Assembly (NCBI RefSeq): GCF_026013475.1
Contig: NZ_JAPDPH010000001.1
Coordinates: 40,986 to 104,985, forward strand
Source: Micromonospora yasonensis
GTDB taxonomy: Bacteria; Actinomycetota; Actinomycetes; Mycobacteriales; Micromonosporaceae
Direction of reading: 5' to 3'
Length of the DNA: 64,000 nt
Shown: piece after piece, positions 1 through 7,810 of the stretch
How positions within the stretch are numbered: position 1 is the stretch's first letter
Layout of the letters: each line of letters starts with the position of its first letter
Position numbers and translations under genes: made by a program
The notes under the pieces: generated by a model
What the model was told of the DNA's origin: nothing
Database searches by the model: none
The model's input: the letters and a program-made list of their open reading frames with translations, nothing else

Positions 1-2309
1 GCCACGTCCCCGATGAACCCGCCGACGTTCTTCAGCCCGTTCATGAACCCGCTGATGAGGCTCTTGCCCGCCGACACGAACTTCCCGGCCAGGCCCGCCA
101 GCCGCGACGGCACGCTGCTGATGAACGACACCAGGGAACTCGCGCCGCTGGACGCCGCGCTCTTCGCCGCGTTCCACGCCGACGACAGCGCGCTGGCCAT
201 GATCCCCGGCAGCCGCGACAGCCCCGACATGATCCGGCCCGGCAGGGCCGTCACGAACGACACCACCGCGCTGATGCCGGCGGTTGTCAGCGCCTTCGCG
301 CTCGCCCACAGCCGGGTGAAGAACCCCGCCAGCAGGCCCGGCAGCGCCTGGATGCCGCGCAGGATCATCCCGGGCAGCTGCGTCACCGAGAAGATCAGCA
401 GGCCGATCCCGACGCCGACCGCCTGCAGAGCCATGCCCAGCGCCGACGTGAACAGGTTCCACAGCATCCCCGGCAGGCTCGCCAGGAACGACCCGATCTT
501 CCCCGGCAGCTCCGCGAACCACGTCCCGAGCGACGAGAAGAACCCGACCACGGCGCTCCACGCCGACGAGAAGGCCCCGCCGATCGCCGCGCCGACGCCG
601 GCCCAATCGATCCCGTTCAGCCAGGCGGCGACCTTGCCCAGCCACTCGGCCACGCCCGTCAGCGGCGACAGCAGCCACGTCAGCCCGTTGGCGAGCGCCT
701 CGACCAGCGGGACGACGGCCTGCGCGGCGAGGAACTGCAACAGCAGCGCCGCCACCTTGATCAGCGGCGCCGCCAGCGCCACCGCTACGCCGGCGAGCTG
801 CGCCACCAGCTCGATCAGCGGCGTCAACGCCACCACGATGTCGACCAGCGGCGGCAGCAGCGACACGATCGTCGGGATCAGCGGCATCAGCGCCTGCACC
901 AGCGTCCCGATCAGCGGCCCGACCGCCGTGAGGACCGGGGCGAGGGCGGTGCCCAGGGCGGCGACGATCTGGCCGAGCGGCGGCCCCAGCTGCGTGAACA
1001 GGTCGGCGAGCAGCCCGGCGATCGGGGCGAGGACCGCGGTGAGCGTCTGACCGATCTGGAGCAGCACCGGCCCGAGCGCGGACACGATCGGGCCGAGCAG
1101 CGGGCCCAGCGCGCCAAGCGCCTGCGCCAGCGGCCCGACCAGCATCGCGATGAGCTGGCCGACGACCGGCAGGAGCGGGGCGATGGCCAGGGCCAGCGAC
1201 GCGATCACCTGACCGATTGGGACCAGCGCCGGGACGAGGGCCTGCAACCCCGGGATCAGCGCCTGCGCGATCGGCATGAGCGCCGGCACCAGCGTCTGTC
1301 CGATGGCGCTGAGCAGCCCCCCGATGACCGGCTTCAAGCCCGACGCGAGTGCGCCCAGCGTCTCGAAGATCCCGGTCAGCGCCGCGCTACCTCCGGCCGA
1401 CGTGAAGAACTCCCGCAGCGTGCCGGTCAGCGTCGTCAGCGTCCCGAGCAGCCCGCCGCCGGCCGACGCACTGGCCGCCTGGAAGACCGAGCTGAGGATC
1501 GCGCCGACGTTCGTCGCGATCTGCCCGAGCTGCCGCAGGACGCCCAGCGCCGTCTCGATCGCCGCGGTGGCCGCGCCACTCTGCGCCATCGCCGACAGCC
1601 ACGCGCCGAACTTCGCGCCCAGCCCGCCGGCCACGGTGGACAGCTGGCTCACCGTCGGGAGGCCCACCACGGCCAGGTCGCGGAACCCGGCCAGCACCGG
1701 CCCGACCGCCACGCCGAGGTTCGCCACCGCCTCCCGCGCGCTCATCAGCACCCCGCGCAGTACCGACACGGTGGCGCCCTCCCGGGCGAACTCCAACGCC
1801 CGCCGCGCCACGTTGCCGTACTCGGCGGCGACGCCGGCCAGGCCGGTGCGCAGCGGCCCCGCCAGCACCGAGGCGGTTGCCTGGATCTGCCCGACCATCG
1901 GCGCGGCGAACGCGTCCTGGGTCGCCGTGCGGACGCCCTCGATCGCCGGACCCACCGCCTTGAACTCGCGGGCCAGCTTCTGCGCCTGCGGCGACAGGTT
2001 CTCCAGCGCCTTCTCGAACGCCTTCGCGTCACCCTCGACGACCGCGCTCATCGCGTCGCCGAAGCCCGCCGTCGCGATCTTCAGCGCGCCCATCGCCGCG
2101 CCGTAGACACCTGCCGCGGCGGGTACGGCGAACGCCGCGCCGCTGACCTGCGCCAGCGCACCGGCCAGGGTGACCAGGCTGCCCGTCGCTTGGACGGCCA
2201 CCCCGCTCAGCGCGCCGATCTTCAGCGCCGACTTCAGCCCGCGTTTCAGGTCCGGCGCGAACTTCTTTACGTCGCCGATGATCTCGATGTACGCACGCCC
2301 CAGCGCCAC
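1..2309 (-). CDS. phage tail tape measure protein (3' end beyond window)
   Basis: Determines tail length and occupies the tail tube in siphophages. A GTG at 2309 opens a frame of about 769 codons with no stop before the window edge, so the C-terminus is missing. The N-terminus reads IEIIGDVKKFAPDLK, followed by Ala/Gly-rich helices. The middle (about residues 270-520) is a long run of amphipathic hydrophobic repeats of the QALMPLIPTIVSLLPPL type, typical of tape measure proteins. The later part has Trp/Phe-rich membrane-like segments (AWLNGIDWAGVGAAI). No lytic transglycosylase or peptidase motif is visible in the part present. Usually this gene directly follows the tail assembly chaperones, but here a plus-strand block of about 6.5 kb separates them. 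A palindromic operator at 2335-2357 lies just upstream. Confidence 0.9.
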   Translation of the reverse strand, partial: MALGRAYIEIIGDVKKFAPDLKRGLKSALKIGALSGVAVQATGSLVTLAGALAQVSGAAFAVPAAAGVYGAAMGALKIATAGFGDAMSAVVEGDAKAFEKALENLSPQAQKLAREFKAVGPAIEGVRTATQDAFAAPMVGQIQATASVLAGPLRTGLAGVAAEYGNVARRALEFAREGATVSVLRGVLMSAREAVANLGVAVGPVLAGFRDLAVVGLPTVSQLSTVAGGLGAKFGAWLSAMAQSGAATAAIETALGVLRQLGQIATNVGAILSSVFQAASASAGGGLLGTLTTLTGTLREFFTSAGGSAALTGIFETLGALASGLKPVIGGLLSAIGQTLVPALMPIAQALIPGLQALVPALVPIGQVIASLALAIAPLLPVVGQLIAMLVGPLAQALGALGPLLGPIVSALGPVLLQIGQTLTAVLAPIAGLLADLFTQLGPPLGQIVAALGTALAPVLTAVGPLIGTLVQALMPLIPTIVSLLPPLVDIVVALTPLIELVAQLAGVAVALAAPLIKVAALLLQFLAAQAVVPLVEALANGLTWLLSPLTGVAEWLGKVAAWLNGIDWAGVGAAIGGAFSSAWSAVVGFFSSLGTWFAELPGKIGSFLASLPGMLWNLFTSALGMALQAVGVGIGLLIFSVTQLPGMILRGIQALPGLLAGFFTRLWASAKALTTAGISAVVSFVTALPGRIMSGLSRLPGIMASALSSAWNAAKSAASSGASSLVSFISSVPSRLAGLAGKFVSAGKSLISGFMNGLKNVGGFIGDV

Positions 2310-2334
2310 GCACCCAGCGTAGGCCAGTTTCGAC

Positions 2335-2357
2335 GGTCGCAGTCGTCTACTGCGGCC
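2335..2357. promoter_or_regulatory. 23-bp palindromic operator, copy 1
   Basis: Two 9-bp half-sites, GGTCGCAGT and ACTGCGGCC, are separated by 5 bp. The same architecture occurs at 15005, 53203 and 57057. It lies 26 bp upstream of the tape measure start on the minus strand, so it probably controls that gene. Function as a repressor or activator site is inferred from repetition and position. Confidence 0.65.
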
Positions 2358-2376
2358 GGACAGTCACGCGGACAGA

Positions 2377-2410
2377 CGAAGGGCTCCGGTGACGCAACCG
2401 GAGCCCTTCG
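2377..2410. terminator. 14-bp perfect hairpin between tape measure and regulator genes
   Basis: The arm CGAAGGGCTCCGGT at 2377-2390 pairs perfectly with 2397-2410 around a 6-nt loop. It separates the divergent tape measure gene (minus) and XRE regulator (plus). It could end readthrough from either side; no clear U-tract is present. Confidence 0.5.
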
Positions 2411-2545
2411 CGGGCGCTCATCCAGCGAGCCCGACCCGTCCCGCGCGCCGAGTCTTGCCGCACAGCGTAGCCATCACGCCAGGCCAGCCGAAAGCCTCAC
2501 GCATACCGCCCACCGCCGTCGCCGCGTACCCTCACGGCAGGCCGC

Positions 2546-2560
2546 GTGCCAACCTGGCAC
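2546..2560. promoter_or_regulatory. operator palindrome GTGCCA-N3-TGGCAC upstream of XRE regulator
   Basis: A perfect 6-3-6 palindrome lies 29 bp before the GTG start of the XRE gene, followed by another GTGCCA half-site at 2562. The same palindrome recurs at 3794-3808 in front of the next transcription unit. This suggests that the XRE protein regulates itself and its neighbour. Confidence 0.6.
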
Positions 2561-2588
2561 GGTGCCAACGCCCGGAGGTGCAGCACAC

Positions 2589-3458
2589 GTGATCAGCCCC
2601 CTTGCCCGACGTCTTCGTCTCGGGCGCGCCATCCGCGAGCTGCGGGAGGCGTCCGGCATGACCGGCGCGGCGCTCGGCCGCGAGGCCGGCCTGGACCGCA
2701 CCGCGGTGTCGAAGGTGGAGAACGGCGAACGCCGGCCGCTCGACACGATCCTGCGGATCCTCGACGTGCTGCTGCCCGAGAGCGACGACCGCTACCGGGC
2801 GCTCCAGCGGGTCGCCCGGGATGGCCTGGCCAAGGGCTGGTGGACCGAGGCCAAGTACGCCGCCATGGGCGACCGGCAGGCCCGCACCGCCGACATCGAG
2901 GCCGGCGCCCGCGCGATCCGCGAGTACCAGAACTCGCTGCTGCCCGGCCTGCTCCAGACTGAGGCGTACGCCCGCCACCGGGGCCAGGTCGCGCTCGACG
3001 ACGGAGCCGACTTCGACCTCAGCGGCACCGTCGCCGGCCGGATGCGCCGGCAGCTCCAGGTTTCCGGCCCCGACGGGTCGGAGTACGACGTCGTGCTGGA
3101 ACCGCAGGCGATCGAGCGGCTGCCCGTGCCGCCCGCCGTCATGCGGGAGCAGCTGCACCACCTGCTCGATCTGGCCACGACCAGGGAGAACGTCAGCGTC
3201 CGCATACTGCCGGTTGACGCCCGGCTGGGACGCGGGTATGTCCCACGCTCGCCGTTCTCCCTGTACGCCTACCCGGACCCCGAGGACCTGACGCTGGTCG
3301 CCGTCGACACCGTGACGACCGACCTGCTGGTCACCGAGGCCCAGGAGGCGCAGCGGTACGCGCGGCTGTTCGACCAGCTGCGTGACGCCGCGCTGTCCCC
3401 CGAGGCCAGCGCGGACCTCATCCAGAAGGCGGCCGACCTGGTGGCCGCCGACGCCTGA
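2589..3458 (+). CDS. XRE-family transcriptional regulator with DUF5753 domain
   Basis: DNA-binding regulator of 289 aa. Residues about 5-60 form a Cro/C1-type helix-turn-helix (RRLRLGRAIRELREASGMTG, then RTAVSKVENGERRP). The rest is the DUF5753 sensor-like domain (EYQNSLLPGLLQTEAYAR, with LFDQLRDAALSPEASADLI near the end). The start is the GTG at 2589 because GGAGG lies 10 nt upstream and family members begin just before the HTH; an open frame extends further upstream but is non-family sequence. The DUF397 gene follows 14 nt downstream, the usual actinobacterial pairing. Palindromes at 2546 and 3794 are likely binding sites. Such pairs are mostly chromosomal, so presence between phage tail genes is unusual. 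Confidence 0.92.
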   Translation: MISPLARRLRLGRAIRELREASGMTGAALGREAGLDRTAVSKVENGERRPLDTILRILDVLLPESDDRYRALQRVARDGLAKGWWTEAKYAAMGDRQARTADIEAGARAIREYQNSLLPGLLQTEAYARHRGQVALDDGADFDLSGTVAGRMRRQLQVSGPDGSEYDVVLEPQAIERLPVPPAVMREQLHHLLDLATTRENVSVRILPVDARLGRGYVPRSPFSLYAYPDPEDLTLVAVDTVTTDLLVTEAQEAQRYARLFDQLRDAALSPEASADLIQKAADLVAADA

Positions 3459-3472
3459 CCCAGGGAGTCACC

Positions 3473-3679
3473 ATGAGTGATCTCGCTTTCCGCCCCTGGC
3501 GGAAGTCCACCAAGTCCGACGGGGGCCAGAACTGCGTCGAGGTGTCCGACGCCGTTGACGGCAGCACCATGCTGGTCCGCGACAGCAAGGACCGCTCTGG
3601 CCCCGTCCTGACCTTCGACAGCGCCGGCTGGACCGCGTTCATCGCCGGCGCGAGGAAGGGCCAGTTCGACCTGGCCTGA
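3473..3679 (+). CDS. DUF397 domain protein
   Basis: Small 68-aa protein with the family signature FRPWRKSTKSD, then CVEVSDAVDGSTMLVRDSKD and a final aromatic W-x-x-F segment. DUF397 proteins are encoded next to XRE/DUF5753 regulators in actinobacteria and act with them as small partner proteins; the best studied pairs affect development and antibiotic production. Start ATG has AGGGAG 7 nt upstream. It is co-transcribed with the regulator at 2589 and followed by a strong hairpin at 3700. Confidence 0.92.
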   Translation: MSDLAFRPWRKSTKSDGGQNCVEVSDAVDGSTMLVRDSKDRSGPVLTFDSAGWTAFIAGARKGQFDLA

Positions 3680-3699
3680 CCGACCGCAGCACCACATTG

Positions 3700-3729
3700 A
3701 GGGGCCGGCACCGCACGGTGCCGGCCCCT
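3700..3729 (+). terminator. rho-independent-like terminator after DUF397 gene
   Basis: A 14-bp GC-rich stem (AGGGGCCGGCACCG paired with CGGTGCCGGCCCCT) with a 2-nt loop lies 20 nt after the DUF397 stop. No U-tract, as is common in actinomycetes. Confidence 0.7.
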
Positions 3730-3793
3730 CGCGCGTCCACGACCGACACGCCGAGTCAACTTCCCCGTTCCCCTTGTGACATAGACCAGCTCC

Positions 3794-3839
3794 GTGCCAT
3801 GCTGGCACCGTGCTAAACAGCACGGTGCCGGAACGGCAC
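3794..3839. promoter_or_regulatory. tandem operator palindromes matching the XRE site
   Basis: GTGCCA-TGC-TGGCAC at 3794-3808 and GTGCCG-GAA-CGGCAC at 3825-3839 have the 6-3-6 design of the site at 2546. Their centres are 31 bp apart, about three helical turns. Between them is GTGCT-AAAC-AGCAC (3810-3823). The array lies just before the three-gene unit starting at 3888 and probably controls it. Confidence 0.6.
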
Positions 3840-3887
3840 TGTGCGGCAAGTGACCACCATCGAGAACCGCACCCCTGGGGGCAGCTC

Positions 3888-4331
3888 ATGGTCCAGTCAG
3901 GACACATGCCACACGCGGCACCACCACCGTCCACGCTGGTTGCCGGCGACGTCCCACCGCCGCCGCCGGGCGAGCTGGTCCCCCACGAGGGCTACATCGT
4001 CTTCACCGGCCGGGACCACCGCGAAGCGTTCGCCGGCTACGTCCTCGCCATCCACCTGCCCGGCTCGTCGCAGATCGAGGTGCGGGCCTGGCCGCCCAAG
4101 GTCAAGGTCCACCGCCGCTGCACCTGGTGCAGCTCGCCGTTCCCCTGCACAGCTGTGCAGTGGGCCAACGGCGCCCTGAACCCGGAGGGGCCGGCGGATC
4201 CGGCAACCCCGGCCCCTCCGCACGCCACCGACCAGCCCGACTGGAACGCGCCGACCGAGATCATCTGGCCGGACACCGGGCTGCTCACCACGCCCGCCCA
4301 GCAGCTCCGTGGCAAAGGAGGCCGCCGGTGA
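3888..4331 (+). CDS. hypothetical protein with CxxC-type motif
   Basis: 147 aa, not recognised as a known family. The start is taken as the ATG at 3888 after a G-rich stretch (GGGGG at 3877-3881); the frame is open back to 3810, inside the operator array. The centre (GYIVFTGRDHREAFAGYVL) looks like a small folded domain, followed by CTWCSSPFPC, a possible metal site, and a Pro-rich tail. First gene of a translationally coupled trio (overlap GTGA with 4328) behind XRE-type operators. Confidence 0.6.
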   Translation: MVQSGHMPHAAPPPSTLVAGDVPPPPPGELVPHEGYIVFTGRDHREAFAGYVLAIHLPGSSQIEVRAWPPKVKVHRRCTWCSSPFPCTAVQWANGALNPEGPADPATPAPPHATDQPDWNAPTEIIWPDTGLLTTPAQQLRGKGGRR

Positions 4332-4732
4332 GCCGCCTCCGCACCGCGACCCGGCTGCCCGCCGACGTCATCACCACCCTGCCCGGCAGCGTGCTCTACC
4401 GCGCCGCCGTCGACAGCTACCTGCGCCACCGGCCCGGACCGAACGGTGTCTGCTCCTGCGGGCAGCTCGGCTGCCGGTGCCGCTCCAACGCATCCCGGGT
4501 GATCGAGGCGGCAGGGGTCGAGCCGTCGTCGGTCACGGCCGCTGACGCCACGCCCAGACCGTGGCACGAGCGGCCCACTCCGTCCGCCGTCCCCGCAGGG
4601 GGTGCCGGGGCGGCGCAGTGGCCGGCAAACCCGACGGGCGTCGCGTCAACACCCGGCGTGGCCCGGCCGGCACTGGCCGGGGGGCAGGCGGGGGGTGAGT
4701 GCCGCCGCCCCCCGGCGCACGGACCCCGATGA
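4328..4732 (+). CDS. hypothetical protein, Cys-rich N-terminal half
   Basis: 134 aa from a GTG that overlaps the previous stop (GTGA); AAAGGAGG at 4313-4320 supports it. Residues 1-60 contain CSCGQLGCRC, a compact possible zinc-binding cluster. The second half is low-complexity Ala/Pro/Gly and looks unstructured. No family recognised. The stop overlaps the next start (ATGA), so the trio is one operon. Confidence 0.55.
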   Translation: MSRLRTATRLPADVITTLPGSVLYRAAVDSYLRHRPGPNGVCSCGQLGCRCRSNASRVIEAAGVEPSSVTAADATPRPWHERPTPSAVPAGGAGAAQWPANPTGVASTPGVARPALAGGQAGGECRRPPAHGPR

Positions 4733-5082
4733 GCCAGCCGACGCCGCGGTCCCGCATGACCGCCAGCACCGACCCGTACCTGCTGCGCCTGCTGCTCCAC
4801 TGCTGGCGCTGCGACCTGCGCCTCGTGCCCGTCAACACCACCGAGTTCGACGAGGAGCAGCAGACCCACGCCCCTAAGCGCAACTACAAGTGCGGGCTCG
4901 GCTGCCACAAGCAGCTCATCGACGCCGCCGCCATCGAGTCGAAGACCTGGACCGCCGCCGAACGACGGGCCACCGTCACCGACGTCCAGCTCGCCTACCG
5001 CCAGTCCGTGCTGGAGATGCTGCTCGCCAAGGTCGTCATCGGCCCCACCGAGGCCGACGTCACCTACACCTGGCGCATGTAG
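4729..5082 (+). CDS. hypothetical protein with split Cys pairs
   Basis: 117 aa, ATG overlapping the preceding stop. Contains LLLHCWRCDLRLVPV and KCGLGCHKQL, two Cys-rich knuckles about 40 residues apart that could form one zinc site, then a helical C-terminus (AAERRATVTDVQLAYRQSVL). Third gene of the coupled trio and followed by a strong hairpin at 5086. Function unknown. Confidence 0.6.
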   Translation: MSQPTPRSRMTASTDPYLLRLLLHCWRCDLRLVPVNTTEFDEEQQTHAPKRNYKCGLGCHKQLIDAAAIESKTWTAAERRATVTDVQLAYRQSVLEMLLAKVVIGPTEADVTYTWRM

Positions 5083-5085
5083 ACC

Positions 5086-5130
5086 CCCGCCGGTCACCGC
5101 ACCCGCGCAGTCCACGCGGTGACCGGCGGG
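5086..5130 (+). terminator. 15-bp perfect hairpin ending the three-gene unit
   Basis: CCCGCCGGTCACCGC (5086-5100) pairs perfectly with 5116-5130; the stem starts 4 nt after the stop at 5082. Confidence 0.7.
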
Positions 5131-5230
5131 CCTGAACCACCGCGCGACGCGGTTCCCCCCGTGCTCGTCGCGCGGCGAGCGGACGGGCTGTCCTCCAACT
5201 GGTGCGGCGGCAGTCCCGGTCCGCTCACCC

Positions 5231-5273
5231 GGGCGGGCGCGCCGCCCCAGGACAGCACCCGGCGCGCCCGCCC
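5231..5273. repeat. 13-bp inverted repeat in endolysin leader
   Basis: GGGCGGGCGCGCC at 5231-5243 pairs perfectly with 5261-5273. It lies about 95 bp before the endolysin start and may be a second terminator or leader structure. The 5131-5366 interval otherwise shows no gene. Confidence 0.4.
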
Positions 5274-5366
5274 ACCTCCCAGCCGGCCCGCGCCAGTCAC
5301 CCCGGGCCGCTACCGTAAGAGCCGCTGTCCCCCGACAGACGATCACTGCTGCCGGGAGGACAACCA

Positions 5367-6221
5367 GTGGACATCATCAGCCGCGCCGAATGGGGCGCCC
5401 GCCCACCCGAGTCCCGCTCGACCGTGCCCTGGTCGAAGCGGACCGTCTTCATGGGCCACTACTCCGCCGCGTCGGCAACGCAGACCCCCCGCCAGATCCA
5501 GGACTACCACATGCGGGTCAAGGGCTGGGCCGACATCGGCTACAACTTCCTCATCAACTCCATCAGCGGCGTCATCTACGAGGGCCGTGGGTGGACGACG
5601 CTCGGCGCGCACTGCGCCGGCCACAACACCGAGGCCATCGGCGTCTGCATCATCGGCAAGGACCAGCCCGGCCGCCAGGACGTCTCCGATGCCGCCCGCC
5701 GCGCCTTCAAGTGGCTCTACGAGCAGGCCAACGACCGCAAGGGCAAGCGGCTCCAGCTGCTCGGCCACCGCGACCGCGGGAACACCTCCTGCCCCGGCGA
5801 CGAGATCTACGCCTGGCTGCACGCTGGCCTGCCCATTGTCGGCGGATCCACGCCCGCGCCGGCCAAGCCGCCGGCCGCCGGAAAGCCCGCGCCCGGCACG
5901 CCGATCGCCTTCCCGTTGCCCGCCGGCTGGTACTTCGGCCCGGCGTCCGGCCCCGACTACAGCGTCTCCGGCAAGTACGAGCGCTACTTCAAGGGCCGCA
6001 CCGACCGGGCGTGGCTGCGCGAGTGGGCCACCCAGCTCGGCCGCCGAGGCTGGTCGATCGGCCAGGGCAAGCGGTGGCTCGGCGACGCCGGCAACGACGG
6101 CATCTACGGCCCGGAGTACAAGGCCATCGCCGAAGCGTTCCAGCGCGACCAGCGGCTGCGCGTCGACGGGCTGGTCGGCGTCGCCACCTGGGACGCCGCC
6201 TTCAAGAACCCGGTCACCTGA
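5367..6221 (+). CDS. endolysin: N-acetylmuramoyl-L-alanine amidase with peptidoglycan-binding domain
   Basis: Cleaves the amide bond between MurNAc and the stem peptide to release phage progeny. 284 aa. Residues 1-150 are an Amidase_2/PGRP domain with apparent zinc ligands H31 (FMGHYSAA), H134 (LLGHRD) and C142 (NTSCPGD). A Pro/Ala linker spans about 160-185. Residues about 210-284 form a peptidoglycan-binding repeat (FQRDQRLRVDGLVGVATWDA). The GTG start has GGGAGG 8 nt upstream; there is no signal peptide, as expected for a holin-dependent lysin. Two probable lysis partners follow directly. The cassette reads opposite to the structural genes. Confidence 0.93.
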   Translation: MDIISRAEWGARPPESRSTVPWSKRTVFMGHYSAASATQTPRQIQDYHMRVKGWADIGYNFLINSISGVIYEGRGWTTLGAHCAGHNTEAIGVCIIGKDQPGRQDVSDAARRAFKWLYEQANDRKGKRLQLLGHRDRGNTSCPGDEIYAWLHAGLPIVGGSTPAPAKPPAAGKPAPGTPIAFPLPAGWYFGPASGPDYSVSGKYERYFKGRTDRAWLREWATQLGRRGWSIGQGKRWLGDAGNDGIYGPEYKAIAEAFQRDQRLRVDGLVGVATWDAAFKNPVT

Positions 6222-6231
6222 GGCGGCGACG

Positions 6232-6624
6232 ATGGAGCCCGTGCTCATCGCCGCGCTGGTCGGCGGCGGGTCGATCGCGGGCGCCGTCGTCGACCGCGTG
6301 CTCACGGCGATCCTCGGGCGGCGCAAGGAGCGCGCCAGCCTCGCCGACTACGAGACGCAGATCGCCGAGAGGCTGCTCGGCCGCATGGACGCCCAGCTGT
6401 CCGGCGCCGAGACGAAGCTCAGCCTCGCCGAGACGCAAATGGCGGCGGCCAACCTGACCATCCACCAGCTCCACGAGGAGCTGGCCATCACCAAGGCCGA
6501 GGTCGCCCAGCTCCGCGCCGAGCTGGCCGCCCGGCAAACCCTGGCCGCCGAGCGGGACAAGCTCCTCATCGAGAACGTCCAGCTCAAGGCCCTCATCCAG
6601 CAACTAGGAGGGAAATTCCCGTGA
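6232..6624 (+). CDS. membrane-anchored coiled-coil protein of the lysis cassette
   Basis: 130 aa. A hydrophobic N-terminus (VLIAALVGGGSIAGAVVDRVLTA) is followed by a long heptad-rich coiled coil (LHEELAITKAEVAQLRAELA). It lies 10 nt after the endolysin stop and overlaps the next start (GTGA). Architecture suggests a membrane-tethered lysis accessory, perhaps holin-related or spanin-like, but no family is certain. Confidence 0.7.
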   Translation: MEPVLIAALVGGGSIAGAVVDRVLTAILGRRKERASLADYETQIAERLLGRMDAQLSGAETKLSLAETQMAAANLTIHQLHEELAITKAEVAQLRAELAARQTLAAERDKLLIENVQLKALIQQLGGKFP

Positions 6625-6935
6625 CCGCCAGCACCACCCAGACCCGCCACCCGTGGCGGGCCGTCGCCCGTACCATCTTCGCGGCCGTCGTCGCGCTGCT
6701 GTCGCTGCTGCCGGCCATCGCCGCCACAGCCGGCATCGGGGCGGTGCCGCTCGTCGCCCAGGCCCTCGCCGTCGCCGCCGCGGTGACCCGCGTCCTCGCG
6801 ATCCCCGGCGTCGACGGCTTCCTCCGCCGGTACCTGCCGTTCCTGGCGTCGGCGCCGGCCGGCGAGGTGCCGCCGCCGCTGCCCCGACGCGAGCCCGGCA
6901 GCACCCTCCTCCGGGGAGACGACTTCCGCAGCTGA
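6621..6935 (+). CDS. putative holin
   Basis: 104 aa from a GTG overlapping the previous stop, AGGAGGG upstream. Two adjacent transmembrane helices (about residues 15-35 and 37-56: TIFAAVVALLSLLPAIAATA, then VPLVAQALAVAAAV) precede a charged Pro-rich cytoplasmic tail. Size, topology and position after the endolysin fit an actinophage class II-like holin. Nothing further is seen in the 210 nt that follow. Confidence 0.7.
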   Translation: MTASTTQTRHPWRAVARTIFAAVVALLSLLPAIAATAGIGAVPLVAQALAVAAAVTRVLAIPGVDGFLRRYLPFLASAPAGEVPPPLPRREPGSTLLRGDDFRS

Positions 6936-7146
6936 CCCCGCAGACGCGGAGGGCGGCCACGGGTTCTGGGCCACCTCCTCTTTCTGAGCGCGCGGCGGTG
7001 GGACGGTGTGATCGGGCTGATCGACCAGAGTGCTCAGCAGCTTGCTCGGCCCGGACCGTTGTGTCGGGGTGCCTGGTTTGGGGGGCCGGTGACCGTCGTG
7101 GCCCGCCGGCCTCCCTTCGTGTTCGCGTCTTATGCCGGCTCGGTGG

Positions 7147-7521
7147 TTAGTCGAGGAGGCGATGGGCGGCGACGGCGACGGCCGCAGCCGTGGTGATGGC
7201 GGCGATGGGGCCGCCGAAGAGGTAGCCGACGGCGCCAGCGAGGAGGGCTGCGAGGCCGATGACGGCCCAGCGCAGGGGCAGGCCGGGCTTCTCGCGGGTG
7301 ACGGGTTCGTTGACGGGCTGGCCGACTCCCCGCCCGTTCTCCCGGCCGGCGTTCTGCGCGATGTCCTGCCTGGTGGCCCGGCCGTTGGTGCGGTGGTGGC
7401 GGTTGCGCCGAACAGGCGTGCGGGCGGGTGCCGGCGCGGTGTTCTGGGCGGGTGCCTGGGTAGGGCCGGTCGTGGTGGCTTCTGGCCGCGGGCGCTGGGT
7501 GCGCCGTATGGTGTGCTTCAC
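7147..7521 (-). CDS. small membrane protein, unknown
   Basis: 124 aa from a GTG at 7521 with GAGGAG 4 nt upstream. The N-terminal 75 residues are basic and Pro/Thr/Ala-rich (disordered). The C-terminus carries two transmembrane helices (LRWAVIGLAALLAGAVGYLF and IAAITTAAAVAVAAH). It points away from the gene at 7811, sharing a 290-bp divergent region with a long inverted repeat. Similar small proteins occur in actinomycete mobile elements, but no function is assigned. Confidence 0.6.
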   Translation of the reverse strand: MKHTIRRTQRPRPEATTTGPTQAPAQNTAPAPARTPVRRNRHHRTNGRATRQDIAQNAGRENGRGVGQPVNEPVTREKPGLPLRWAVIGLAALLAGAVGYLFGGPIAAITTAAAVAVAAHRLLD

Positions 7522-7730
7522 GGTTGCTCCTCTGCTTGTCCAAGGTGGGAGGGTGCCGTTCACGCGGCCTCCGGGTGCATCCGGAGGCCGCCCGCGTGTG
7601 GCGGGGTTGGCCGGTGGCCGCGCGTTCGGGGTGGGGCAGCCTTGGGCCGGCTGGGTGCCGGCGGGGTGCCCGGGTTCCATGATGGCGAGTCGGGGCGGAC
7701 CGTAAAGTCGATCTTGGGGTATGCTCAATA

Positions 7731-7781
7731 CGCTTTTGACCGACCACGACGCAGCAGCTTCGTCACGGTCGGTCAAAAGCG
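7731..7781. repeat. 15-bp perfect inverted repeat in divergent intergenic region
   Basis: CGCTTTTGACCGACC at 7731-7745 is repeated exactly inverted at 7767-7781 with a 21-bp spacer. It ends 30 bp before the start of the protein at 7811. It is AT-richer than its surroundings. It could be an autoregulatory operator, an initiator-binding site or a terminator. Confidence 0.6.
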
Positions 7782-7810
7782 TTCATTCAGAAGCGCCTAG
7801 ATTGGCCGTG

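Noticed and set aside
13..1050. Plus-strand open frame of 345 codons
   Set aside because: Antisense to the tape measure gene, whose hydrophobic repeats read cleanly on the minus strand.
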